Part shown: positions 1 through 6,410 of the stretch, piece by piece
Layout: the number at the start of each line of letters is the position of its first letter
Numbering within the stretch: position 1 is the first letter of the stretch
NCBI GenBank assembly: GCA_002067045.1
Contig: MVPZ01000151.1
Location: 1 to 7,436 of the forward strand
DNA: 7,436 bases
DNA from: Methanomassiliicoccales archaeon PtaB.Bin134
GTDB taxonomy: Archaea > Thermoplasmatota > Thermoplasmata > Methanomassiliicoccales > UBA472
Direction of reading: 5' to 3'
Translations under genes and position numbers: made by a program
The notes under the pieces: model-generated
Told to the model about the DNA's origin: nothing
Databases searched by the model: none
What the model saw: only the letters and a program-made list of their open reading frames with translations

Positions 1-513
1 CTTGGCGGTCTTCCCCTCGATGATGCCCAGGTAGATATCCAGGGGGGCCACCTGCCCCTCCTTCTCGAACTGCACTATCTCGCTCTCCGCGCTGGCCGTG
101 CAGGCCTCGGCCACCAGGCTGACTATCTCCTCGTTGAAGAAGCCCCCGATGGCAAAGGCCTTGACGAAAAGGAAGTCCCCGCCCACCAGCGCCTCCTGCA
201 GCCCGTACCTCTTGTAGGCGGACTGCTTGCCACGCCGCATCTCCGAGCGGTCGTTGATGTCGTCATGGATAAGCGTCGCGGAATGTATCATCTCGAAGGC
301 CGCGGCGATCTTGATGGCCTCGGAGACGTCCTTCCCCCCGTTGGCCAAATAGGACAGCAATGTTACCCCCGGCCGCATGCGCTTTCCGCCGGAGAAAATG
401 ACGTAATCGCAGATCTCGGTGAGTATCGGCTGCTCCGAGCGGATGCTGCGGCGGATCTCCTCTTCCACCATGTGCAGCTCATCCTTGATGGAGGCCTCCC
501 AGGACTGCGACAT
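1..513 (-). CDS. Polyprenyl diphosphate synthase (trans-isoprenyl diphosphate synthase), 5' part
   Basis: This is the N-terminal 171 residues of a class I isoprenyl diphosphate synthase, a soluble enzyme that extends allylic diphosphates with isopentenyl diphosphate. The GGKRMRP segment (residues 42-48) is the isopentenyl diphosphate-binding motif. HDDIND (83-88) followed by RSEMRRGK holds the first Asp-rich motif, with D84, D85 and D88 binding Mg2+. GKTA (167-170) is the conserved lysine-containing motif just before the window edge. The second Asp-rich motif lies outside the window. The residue five positions before D84 is Ala79, not the aromatic residue usual in C20 (geranylgeranyl) synthases, so the product may be longer; this is inference. 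Start: ATG at 513 is chosen because it fits a leaderless transcript. An in-frame ATG at 537 would add MDLSYPAT, and neither has a Shine-Dalgarno sequence. The gene follows the nuo operon on the same strand after a terminator. The symbols idsA and ispB are both possible, so none is assigned. Confidence 0.93.
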   Translation of the reverse strand, partial: MSQSWEASIKDELHMVEEEIRRSIRSEQPILTEICDYVIFSGGKRMRPGVTLLSYLANGGKDVSEAIKIAAAFEMIHSATLIHDDINDRSEMRRGKQSAYKRYGLQEALVGGDFLFVKAFAIGGFFNEEIVSLVAEACTASAESEIVQFEKEGQVAPLDIYLGIIEGKTAK

Positions 514-533
514 CGTCGCTGGATATGATAAAT

Positions 534-543
534 CCATACTTAA
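534..543 (-). promoter_or_regulatory. Weak TATA-like box upstream of the polyprenyl synthase
   Basis: Read on the minus strand, TTAAGTAT (543-536) is centred about 26 nt before the ATG at 513. That is the usual distance from an archaeal TATA box to the start of transcription, and the ATG lacks a Shine-Dalgarno sequence. A leaderless transcript starting at or near that ATG would fit. The match to the TATA consensus is poor and no clear BRE is seen, so this is a tentative call. Confidence 0.22.
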
Positions 544-581
544 CCGTTACTGGATTTTCCGGCGGATGCAAGCGTCCAGAG

Positions 582-591
582 CTGGCGCCAG
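582..591. repeat. 10-bp perfect palindrome in the nuoN to prenyl synthase gap
   Basis: CTGGCGCCAG is a perfect inverted repeat lying between the T-tracts after nuoN and the start of the polyprenyl synthase gene, 69 nt before the ATG at 513. It follows the T-tracts in the direction of transcription, so it is not the stem of a classical hairpin terminator for nuoN. It could be an operator or part of an RNA hairpin, or chance in GC-rich DNA. Confidence 0.4.
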
Positions 592-597
592 TCTTTG

Positions 598-616
598 AAA
601 AATAGAAAAAAATAAG
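598..616 (-). terminator. T-rich archaeal-type terminator after nuoN
   Basis: On the minus strand, starting 19 nt after the nuoN stop codon, there is a run of T7 (612-606) and then T5 (602-598) separated by CTA and preceded by CTTA. No GC-rich stem lies immediately in front of it. Stretches of T without a stem are the typical intrinsic termination signal of archaeal RNA polymerase. It marks the likely end of the nuo operon and separates it from the polyprenyl synthase gene. Confidence 0.65.
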
Positions 617-634
617 AGCGTTGGGAAATGGTTT

Positions 635-2104
635 TCAGGCGAACAGGGCCGTCGCGGCCTCCCTGCAGAAGTCCACGAACAGCTGGGGGTACACACCGAT
701 GGCGATGACGGCCACCACGCAGATGGCCACCGCGGCGGCCATGCTCCGGGGCAGCTTTAGCTTCTCGGCGCTGGCTCCCTCATCCAGCTCGTCCACGTAC
801 ATGTACTTGACCACACGGGCGTAGTAGTACAGGGATATGGCGCTGTTGATGATACCCGCCACGGCCAACCAGATCATCCAGTCCGCTCCGGACACCCCTC
901 CCTGTATGGGAGAGGAGAACAGCACGACCTTGCTGGCGAACCCGGCCAACGGGGGTATCCCGGCCAGGGAGAAGAGCAGGACGGTCATGGAGAAGGCCAT
1001 GAAGTTGGACCTCTTGGCCAGTCCCTTGTAGTCCGCGATCCTCTCGCCTATGGCCACGGTGGCCAGGGTGGCCACCACGATGAACGCGCCGCCCTTCATG
1101 AAGGCGTGGGTCAGTATGTGGAATATTCCGCCGGTGACCGCGTACTCCGTACCCACCGCTATGGCGATGAGTATGTAGCCGGCCTGGGCGATGCTCGAGT
1201 AGGCCAGCATCCTCTTGATGTTGGTCTGGTTCAGGGCCGCCAGGTTGCCGATGGTCATGGTTATTATGGCCAGTATCCCCACCACGATCTCCCAGTCCGC
1301 CTTGATGGCCACCATGGCCAGCAGGAAGAACTTGAACATGGCCACGAACCCCATCTTCTTGGAGCCGGCGGCCAGCAGGGAGGTTATGGTGCTGGGAGCA
1401 CCCTCGTACACGTCCGGGGCCCAGGCGTGGAACGGCACCATGGCCACCTTGAAGCCGAAGCCCACGATGACCATCACCAGCGCGGTCCACAGCATCTCCT
1501 GGTAATCACCCAGGGTGGCCACGGCGGCCCCGATGCCCTCGAATGAGGTGGTCGGGTCGCCCGCCAGGCCGGTCAGGCCGTATATCAGGGAGATGCCGAA
1601 CAGGGTGAACGCAGAGGACAGCCCACCGAATATGAAGTACTTGGTGGCCGCCTCGGCCCCCTTGATGTCCTTCTTGCGGAAGCCCACCAGGGCGTACGAG
1701 GATATGCTGGTTATCTCGATCCCCACGTACAGTACGAACAGGTCGGTGGAGGCCGCCACCAGCATCATTCCCACGGTGGCCAGCAGTATCAGGGTGTAGT
1801 ACTCCGCCACATGCTTGTCGTTCTCCACGAACTTGGCGGATGCCAGGATGACGATGAAGGCCACGGCCAGGAACACCATCATGAACAGTCCGCTGAAGTC
1901 GTCCAGGACCAGCAGCCCGTTGTCGAACACCGCGGGACCGGATCCGTCAACGAAGTGCATGATCACGGCCAGCATGGATAGGCCTACACCGGCCAGGGAC
2001 ACCGCGGCCAGGAACTTGCTGTCCTTGACCAGCATGCTGACCGCGGGTATGGCGATGGCGAACAGGGCCAATATTATCTCGGGATATATCGCTGAGTAGT
2101 CCAC
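635..2104 (-). CDS. nuoN: NADH-quinone oxidoreductase-like subunit N (NuoN/FpoN), antiporter-like membrane subunit
   Basis: This 489-residue, strongly hydrophobic protein is the antiporter-like subunit N of a complex I / F420H2 dehydrogenase type enzyme and pumps ions across the cytoplasmic membrane. Family signatures are YVGIEITSISSYALVGFRK around the key Glu130, GFGFKVAMVPFHAWAPDVYEGAP with Lys219, the lysine pair 249-250, the central stretch NIKRMLAYSSIAQAGY, LTHAFMKGGAF (331-341), and AGIPPLAGFASK with Lys392 in the distal channel. Length matches the usual 450-500 residues. The start is GTG at 2104, directly after the nuoM stop codon, because a GGGAGGG site (2117-2111) sits 6 nt upstream and no other start is close. 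It is the last gene of the operon; a T-rich terminator follows within 20 nt and no fpoO-like gene comes after it. Confidence 0.97.
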   Translation of the reverse strand: MDYSAIYPEIILALFAIAIPAVSMLVKDSKFLAAVSLAGVGLSMLAVIMHFVDGSGPAVFDNGLLVLDDFSGLFMMVFLAVAFIVILASAKFVENDKHVAEYYTLILLATVGMMLVAASTDLFVLYVGIEITSISSYALVGFRKKDIKGAEAATKYFIFGGLSSAFTLFGISLIYGLTGLAGDPTTSFEGIGAAVATLGDYQEMLWTALVMVIVGFGFKVAMVPFHAWAPDVYEGAPSTITSLLAAGSKKMGFVAMFKFFLLAMVAIKADWEIVVGILAIITMTIGNLAALNQTNIKRMLAYSSIAQAGYILIAIAVGTEYAVTGGIFHILTHAFMKGGAFIVVATLATVAIGERIADYKGLAKRSNFMAFSMTVLLFSLAGIPPLAGFASKVVLFSSPIQGGVSGADWMIWLAVAGIINSAISLYYYARVVKYMYVDELDEGASAEKLKLPRSMAAAVAICVVAVIAIGVYPQLFVDFCREAATALFA

Positions 2105-3595
2105 TTAGATCCCTCCCAGAAGGCCCAGTACAGTGGCGAGCGCGGGCCGGATGTAGTCGAGCACCAGAGCGGGGAAGATCCCGAACAGTATGATCAGTCC
2201 GCTGAGAACTGCCAGGGGCAGGGTCTCGAACCAGTACAGGTCGTGTATGTGCTCGGTGTCCACCTGGTCGGTGAGCGGGCCGAAGAGGGTCCGCTGCATC
2301 GCCCAGATGTAGTAGGCGGCGGTCAGGGCCACGCTGCAGACCGGTATGAGCAGCAGCCATCCGAACGCGTCCAAGGTCGCGGTGAAGACCGAGAACTCGG
2401 GCACGAAGCCGACCATGCCCGGAAGGCCTAGCGACGCCAGGAAGCCTATCATCATGAACACGGCCGCGTAAGGCATCTTGGCCGCCAGCCCGCCGAGGCG
2501 GGGGATGTTCCTGGTCCCCACCTTGTGCTGCATAACGCCGCACATCATGAAGAGAACGGCGGTGATGAGACCGTGGGAAAACATCTGGAACACGCCGGCG
2601 GCTATGCCCAGCTCGGTGAAGGTCGCGAAACCCAGCATGACTATGCCCATATGGCTGATGGAGGAGTAGGCCACCATCTTCTTCAGGTCCTTCTGCGCGA
2701 TGCACATGACGGCGCCGTAGACGATGGACAGTATGGCCAGGATGACCATGACCCACTGCCACTCGTGAGCCCCGTCGGGAAGGGCCGGGAAGGCCACGCG
2801 GATTATACCGTAGGAACCCATCTTGAGCAGCAGGCCGGCCAGAAGCACTGACCCGGCGGTGGGGGCCTCGACGTGCGCATCGGGCAGCCATGTATGGAAC
2901 GGGAACGAGGGCATCTTGACGGCGAAGCCGAAGAAGAGGGCCCCGAACACGACTATCTGGAAGGTCTGTCCGAAGAACGGAGACACCGCGTTGATCTCCT
3001 GCATGCTGAAGGAGGGGTAGCCGTTGACCGCGGCGGCCTCGAAGTACAGGGCGAATATCCCCAGCAGCATCACCAGGCTGGCGATGTGGGTGTATATGAA
3101 GAACTTGATCGCGGCGTAGGAACGCCTCGGTCCTCCCCATACGCTGATCAGGAAGTACATCGGGATCAGCACGACCTCCCAGAAGATGTAGAACAGGAAG
3201 TAGTCCAGGGCCATGAAGACCCCCAGAACTCCCAGCTCCAGTACCAGCAGGAGGGCCATGTACTGGTGGGTGCGGTGATCGGTGTCCCAGGAGAATATGA
3301 CCGCCAGGAACACCAGCAGGGTGCTCAGGAAGACCATGGGCACGCTGAGCCCGTCCACTCCCAGGATGTACTGGATGCCAAGGGCCTCGATCCAGGAGTA
3401 GGTCTCCTGGAACTGATAGCCGCCTGCGGTCTGCACATACTCGGTGAGCATGAGCAGGGACAGCGCCAGAGGGATGGCCGAGAAGACCAGAGCGGAGATC
3501 TTAGCCATTTTAGGGTTCTTCCCCAGCATGAAGGTGACCACTGCACCGATCAGGGGGAAGAGCAACAGTAGAGACAGTATCATCGGTATTTCCAT
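2105..3595 (-). CDS. nuoM: NADH-quinone oxidoreductase-like subunit M (NuoM/FpoM), antiporter-like membrane subunit
   Basis: A 496-residue polytopic membrane protein, the antiporter-like subunit M of the complex. Visible family motifs in order are FLFYIFWEVVLIPMYFLI with the key Glu140, the GPRRSYAAIKFFIYTH segment, FAVKMPSFPFHTWLPDAH with Lys227, EAPTAGSVLLAGLLLKMG with Lys258, the stretch DLKKMVAYSSISHMGIV (303-319), MFSHGLITAVLFMMCG, and GLPGMVGFVPEF with Glu400. The Glu at this last place, where L and N have Lys, distinguishes subunit M. These residues form the buried charge line of the proton channel in characterised homologues. Length is normal for the family. The ATG start at 3595 lies 4 nt after the nuoL stop and has GAGGTG 5 nt upstream. 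The stop codon is immediately followed by the GTG of nuoN. Confidence 0.97.
   Translation of the reverse strand: MEIPMILSLLLLFPLIGAVVTFMLGKNPKMAKISALVFSAIPLALSLLMLTEYVQTAGGYQFQETYSWIEALGIQYILGVDGLSVPMVFLSTLLVFLAVIFSWDTDHRTHQYMALLLVLELGVLGVFMALDYFLFYIFWEVVLIPMYFLISVWGGPRRSYAAIKFFIYTHIASLVMLLGIFALYFEAAAVNGYPSFSMQEINAVSPFFGQTFQIVVFGALFFGFAVKMPSFPFHTWLPDAHVEAPTAGSVLLAGLLLKMGSYGIIRVAFPALPDGAHEWQWVMVILAILSIVYGAVMCIAQKDLKKMVAYSSISHMGIVMLGFATFTELGIAAGVFQMFSHGLITAVLFMMCGVMQHKVGTRNIPRLGGLAAKMPYAAVFMMIGFLASLGLPGMVGFVPEFSVFTATLDAFGWLLLIPVCSVALTAAYYIWAMQRTLFGPLTDQVDTEHIHDLYWFETLPLAVLSGLIILFGIFPALVLDYIRPALATVLGLLGGI
2111..2117 (-). promoter_or_regulatory. Ribosome binding site of nuoN (supports GTG start)
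   Basis: GGGAGGG read on the minus strand, 6 nt before the GTG at 2104. It lies within the last codons of nuoM, so nuoN translation is probably coupled to nuoM. It decides in favour of the non-ATG start. Confidence 0.75.
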
Positions 3596-3599
3596 GGGA

Positions 3600-5564
3600 T
3601 CACCTCAGCGCTCCTACGACATAGAGAAGGATCACTATCAGCGACACCCCGATGATCAGCAGGGTGGTGTAGCTCTGAACGAACCCGTTCTGCAGCTTGC
3701 GCACCACGCCTCCGGACCTGACCAGGAAGGAGCTGATGGCGTTCACTATGCCGTCAATAACGTAGCGATCGAACTTGTCCAGCAGCAGCGAGAAGCCGTA
3801 CACGCCCGCGTAGCCTATCTTGTCGTAGGCGACCGGGAACTTGTAGCGGTCCAGGAGCAGCTGGTGCATGGCCTTGGGGACTCCCTTGGCCACGACCTTC
3901 TCCGCGGATATCTTGGTCTTGTTGAAGCTGAAGTAGGCGAGCATTATGCCGCTCACCGCAGCCACGATCGAGATATAGGTCAGCGGGGAGGTGAACACCT
4001 CGGTGAGGCGCTCCCCAACGCTCATCACGTGAGCGTGGTCGAAGTAGATGGCACCGAAGAAGCCGTCCCCGATGAACAGGGAGAATCCGGAACCCAGGGC
4101 CAGGGCGCCCAGCAGTATCAGCGGGAGCAGCATGGCGAAGGGGGCCTCGTGCTTGTGGCCACCGTGCTCGGTGGCATGCTTGGTGCCCTCGTTGGGCTGG
4201 CCTTTGAAGACCATGAACCACATGCGGAACATGTAGAACGCGGTCATGAAGGCCGTGAGCACTCCCAGTATCCAGAGCACGGTGAAGGCGAACCCGGAGT
4301 GGCCAGCCTCGAAGGTGACCGCCAGGACCTCGTCCTTGCTCCAGAACCCGGAGAGCGGGGGTATGCCGGCGATGGACAGGCAGGAGATCAGCATGGTGAT
4401 CATGGTGACCTTCATGTACTTGCCCAGGCCGCCCATCTGCTTGAGCTCCTCGGTGTGCACGTAGTGGATGACCGCTCCGGCGCCCAGGAAGAGCTGGCCC
4501 TTGAAGAAGGCGTGGTTCATCAGGTGGAACAGGCCCGCGCCGAAGGCTATGGAGGCCTCGACGTGGTGGCCGTGGTGCCACAGGAACGCGCCTGCCCCCA
4601 GACCGAGTATCATGTAGCCCAGCTGGGAGACGGTGGAGTAGGCGAGGACCCCCTTGATCTTCGGGGCGCAGAGGGCCATGGTGGCGGCGACGAAGGCGGT
4701 GATGCCTCCGATGGCGGCCACGAACAGGCTCACCTCGGCGCTGGTGGCGATGATGGGGAAGGACCTGGCGACCAGATACACTCCAGCGTTCACCATGGTG
4801 GCCGCGTGTATCAGTGCGGAGACGGTGGTCGGACCTTCCATTGCGTCCGGCAACCAGTCATGCAGCGGGAACTGGGCGCTCTTTCCTATGGCCCCGCCGA
4901 ACAGGAAGAAGGCCGCGAAGGCCATCATGGTCTTGTCGGCGGTGTCCAGGGCGGACCACACCAGCTCGTAGTTGAGGGTGTGCAGCTCGGTGAACAGTAT
5001 GAACAGGCCGATCATGAACATGACGTCGCCCACCCTGGTCACCAGGAAGGCCTTCTTGGCCGCGCGGGCCGCGGCAGGCCTCTCGTACCAGAACCCTATC
5101 AGAAGATAGGAACAAAGCCCTACAAGCTCCCAGAACAGGAACATCTGGAAGAAGTTGTTGGCCAGCACCAGGCCGAGCATGACGCCCACGAACAGGCATA
5201 TCTCGGTGAAGTACCGGTGGCGCCTGGGGCCCTGGTCGTGCATGTAGGCGGTGGAGTAGACCACCACCAGGAAGGCGATGAAGGAGACCACGATCAGCAT
5301 CATGGCCGCCACATTGTCCAGGTACATGCCCATCTCCAGGGTGAAGCCGTCTGCCAAGAGGACCCATTCCATGGATTGCTCGACCACCCTTCCGGTGGTC
5401 AGCAGCTCGTAGGCGGTCCACAGGGCCAGGACCATGCCTGCGCCCACGCCGAGGATGGCGACGATGCCGCCCTTGTCCTTCATCTTGCTGCCCAGGAATC
5501 CCACGATCACGAAGGCCAGCAGGGGAAGGACGGGGATCAACCATGCGTATTCCAGTATGTCCAT
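3600..5564 (-). CDS. nuoL: NADH-quinone oxidoreductase-like subunit L (NuoL/FpoL), antiporter-like membrane subunit with lateral helix
   Basis: A 654-residue membrane protein, the distal antiporter-like pump of the complex. Motifs in order: HDQGPRRHRYFTEI (109-122), MFLFWELVGLCSYLLIGFW with the key Glu146, AAKKAFLVTRVGD, GAIGKSAQFPLHDWLPDAM with Lys228, EGPTTVSALIHAATMVNAG with His253, GVLAYSTVSQLGYMI, LMNHAFFKGQLFL with His351 and Lys355, and IPPLSGFWSKDE with Lys410. About 200 residues follow the core; in homologues this part forms the long lateral helix and a last membrane anchor (here about 633-650), so the protein is full length. Two His-rich loops are present: HHGHH at 330-334 and four His between 463 and 472. 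The start is ATG at 5564 rather than GTG at 5573, because GAGGTG (5576-5571) lies 6 nt before the ATG and overlaps the GTG. The nuoK stop is 2 nt upstream. Confidence 0.97.
   Translation of the reverse strand: MDILEYAWLIPVLPLLAFVIVGFLGSKMKDKGGIVAILGVGAGMVLALWTAYELLTTGRVVEQSMEWVLLADGFTLEMGMYLDNVAAMMLIVVSFIAFLVVVYSTAYMHDQGPRRHRYFTEICLFVGVMLGLVLANNFFQMFLFWELVGLCSYLLIGFWYERPAAARAAKKAFLVTRVGDVMFMIGLFILFTELHTLNYELVWSALDTADKTMMAFAAFFLFGGAIGKSAQFPLHDWLPDAMEGPTTVSALIHAATMVNAGVYLVARSFPIIATSAEVSLFVAAIGGITAFVAATMALCAPKIKGVLAYSTVSQLGYMILGLGAGAFLWHHGHHVEASIAFGAGLFHLMNHAFFKGQLFLGAGAVIHYVHTEELKQMGGLGKYMKVTMITMLISCLSIAGIPPLSGFWSKDEVLAVTFEAGHSGFAFTVLWILGVLTAFMTAFYMFRMWFMVFKGQPNEGTKHATEHGGHKHEAPFAMLLPLILLGALALGSGFSLFIGDGFFGAIYFDHAHVMSVGERLTEVFTSPLTYISIVAAVSGIMLAYFSFNKTKISAEKVVAKGVPKAMHQLLLDRYKFPVAYDKIGYAGVYGFSLLLDKFDRYVIDGIVNAISSFLVRSGGVVRKLQNGFVQSYTTLLIIGVSLIVILLYVVGALR
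3601..3606 (-). promoter_or_regulatory. Ribosome binding site of nuoM
   Basis: GAGGTG on the minus strand, 5 nt before the nuoM ATG. It overlaps the nuoL stop codon (TGA at 3602-3600), so ribosomes ending nuoL are placed on the nuoM start. Confidence 0.75.
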
Positions 5565-5566
5565 CT

Positions 5567-5869
5567 TTACCACCTCAGCAAGTTAATGTCATCCACGTTC
5601 ACGGTCTTCCTGAGCCTGTTGAGGTTCAGGAGTATGGCCAGCGCGACGGCGACCTCTGCGGCGGCGATGCCGATAGAGAACAGGGCGAAGGCCTGTCCGG
5701 TGCCGTCCTCGAAGTAGGAGGAGAAGGCCACCAGGTTGATGTTGGCGGCATTGAGCATCAGCTCAATGGACATCAACACTATGATGGCGTTCTTCCTGAG
5801 TATGACCCCGGCCGCGCCAATGGCGAATAGGACCGAAGACAGTATGAGCACATATTCCAGCGGGATCAT
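5567..5869 (-). CDS. nuoK: NADH-quinone oxidoreductase-like subunit K (NuoK/FpoK)
   Basis: A 100-residue protein of the membrane arm, of exactly the usual length for NuoK and related to MrpC antiporter subunits. Three membrane helices are seen at about residues 3-23, 27-49 and 59-82. SIELMLNAANINLVAF carries Glu36 and AAAEVAVALAIL carries Glu72; these two buried acids are required for proton pumping in the bacterial enzyme and sit at the same numbers as in Escherichia coli. The C-terminal tail has basic residues (RLRK) and ends NLLRW. The ATG at 5869 overlaps the stop of the preceding gene (ATGA). AGGAGG (5885-5880) lies 10 nt upstream, a longer spacing than at the other starts of the operon. 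Confidence 0.97.
   Translation of the reverse strand: MIPLEYVLILSSVLFAIGAAGVILRKNAIIVLMSIELMLNAANINLVAFSSYFEDGTGQAFALFSIGIAAAEVAVALAILLNLNRLRKTVNVDDINLLRW
5571..5576 (-). promoter_or_regulatory. Ribosome binding site of nuoL (decides the ATG at 5564)
   Basis: GAGGTG on the minus strand, inside the last codons of nuoK. The spacer to the ATG at 5564 is 6 nt. The in-frame GTG at 5573 is itself part of this site and so cannot be the start it serves. Confidence 0.7.
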
Positions 5870-6114
5870 TCGTCATCATCCTCCTGCGCAATGAACACGC
5901 CACCCATGATGGCGGAGAGGAGCAGCAGGCCCAGCATGAGCACCGCCACCCCATATTCGTTGAACAGAACCTCCCCGACCTGGGCAGTGGTGAGGACCAG
6001 GTTGCCGATATCGCCCCATTCCATGGAGAACACGGAATAGAGCAGGACCTCCAGCAACAGTCCGACTATCAGTATCTTGGCCACGATGGCCTGGGTGGAG
6101 TCGCCGCGGTTCAC
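5866..6114 (-). CDS. nuoJ: NuoJ/FpoJ C-terminal half, separate small subunit
   Basis: An 82-residue membrane protein that corresponds to the C-terminal part of NuoJ, carried here by its own gene. Two hydrophobic segments are visible, about residues 10-30 (VAKILIVGLLLEVLLYSVF) and 54-76. The second begins LFNEYGVAVLMLGLLLL and matches the last NuoJ helix, which starts in homologues with a similar LF..Y..PFE-like segment. The tail is acidic (EDDDE). GTG at 6114 is chosen as the start because GGAGGTG lies 6 nt upstream and the GTG overlaps the preceding stop as GTGA. An upstream in-frame GTG at 6123 lies within that binding site. With the upstream 99-residue half, the two make up one complete NuoJ, which in complex I lies between NuoA/K and NuoH and helps couple electron flow to pumping. 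Its assignment rests on position and the last helix, as its sequence is poorly conserved. Confidence 0.88.
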   Translation of the reverse strand: MNRGDSTQAIVAKILIVGLLLEVLLYSVFSMEWGDIGNLVLTTAQVGEVLFNEYGVAVLMLGLLLLSAIMGGVFIAQEDDDE

Positions 6115-6410
6115 GGTGACCACCTCCCCTTCTTGCCATCGTCGACCTCGCACACGTCCCCACCGACCATCCTGCGCTTGGTGAGCATGATACCGAAGAG
6201 GATCAGGACGTTGATGGCCCCGACGTACACCAGTATCTGGATCAGGAACAGGTATTCCGAGTTGAGGAACATGTAAATTATGCCTACGCCCACGAAGGTG
6301 GCGGCCAGGAACACCACGCTGTGCACGATGTCCTTGGAGGCGACCACCATGATGGCGCATCCTATGGTCAATCCTGAGAAGATCAGGAAGAACAGGGTCG
6401 TAAGGTCCAT
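6111..6410 (-). CDS. nuoJ: NuoJ/FpoJ N-terminal half, separate small subunit
   Basis: A 99-residue membrane protein matching the N-terminal half of NuoJ (Oxidored_q3 family). Three helices are seen at about residues 3-23, 30-49 and 54-76. The third includes LVYVGAINVLILF, the conserved NuoJ segment; Tyr62 lies where the bacterial enzyme has the tyrosine next to the pi-bulge that switches shape during coupling. The preceding ASKDIVHSVVFLA segment is also typical. A polar tail with GGDVCEVDDGKKG follows and the gene stops there, whereas full NuoJ proteins continue for two more helices, found in the next gene. The ATG at 6410 overlaps the nuoI stop by 1 nt (TGATG) and has GGAGGTG 5 nt upstream. 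A GTG one codon earlier (6413) is less likely because its spacing to that site is only 2 nt. Confidence 0.93.
   Translation of the reverse strand: MDLTTLFFLIFSGLTIGCAIMVVASKDIVHSVVFLAATFVGVGIIYMFLNSEYLFLIQILVYVGAINVLILFGIMLTKRRMVGGDVCEVDDGKKGRWSP
6121..6127 (-). promoter_or_regulatory. Ribosome binding site of the second nuoJ gene (supports GTG start)
   Basis: GGAGGTG on the minus strand, 6 nt before the GTG at 6114. It lies inside the last codons of the first nuoJ gene. Its strength and good spacing argue that the second half is translated as a separate protein rather than through a frameshift. Confidence 0.75.

Noticed and set aside
265..528. Plus-strand open frame of 87 codons opposite the prenyl synthase
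   Set aside because: It is antisense to the conserved Asp-rich and GGKRMRP motifs of the real gene and shows no domain of its own.
514..537. ATG at 537 as the prenyl synthase start
   Set aside because: It is possible and in frame, but it lacks a ribosome binding site and overlaps the TATA-like box placed 26 nt before the ATG at 513. It is kept only as an alternative.
1947..3140. A 397-codon minus-strand frame across nuoM and into nuoN
   Set aside because: It overlaps two well-supported genes in another frame, is Arg/Pro/Gly-rich with no membrane or domain pattern, and crosses the nuoM/nuoN boundary.
3444..5717. A very long plus-strand open frame (757 codons) opposite nuoL and the start of nuoM
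   Set aside because: Its product is low-complexity, rich in Gly, His, Gln, Glu and Asp, with no recognisable domain, and lies antisense to well-conserved nuoL codons. It is a by-product of the GC-rich codon bias.
6105..6135. A sequencing frameshift or programmed frameshift joining the two nuoJ halves
   Set aside because: The second half has its own well-spaced GGAGGTG and a GTGA stop-start overlap like the other junctions in the operon, and no convincing slippery site with a downstream structure was seen. Separate genes explain it better, though reads would be needed to be sure.
6115..6360. Upstream extension of the second nuoJ frame
   Set aside because: It is Arg/His-rich out-of-frame reading of the first nuoJ gene; membrane-type sequence begins only after the GTG at 6114.
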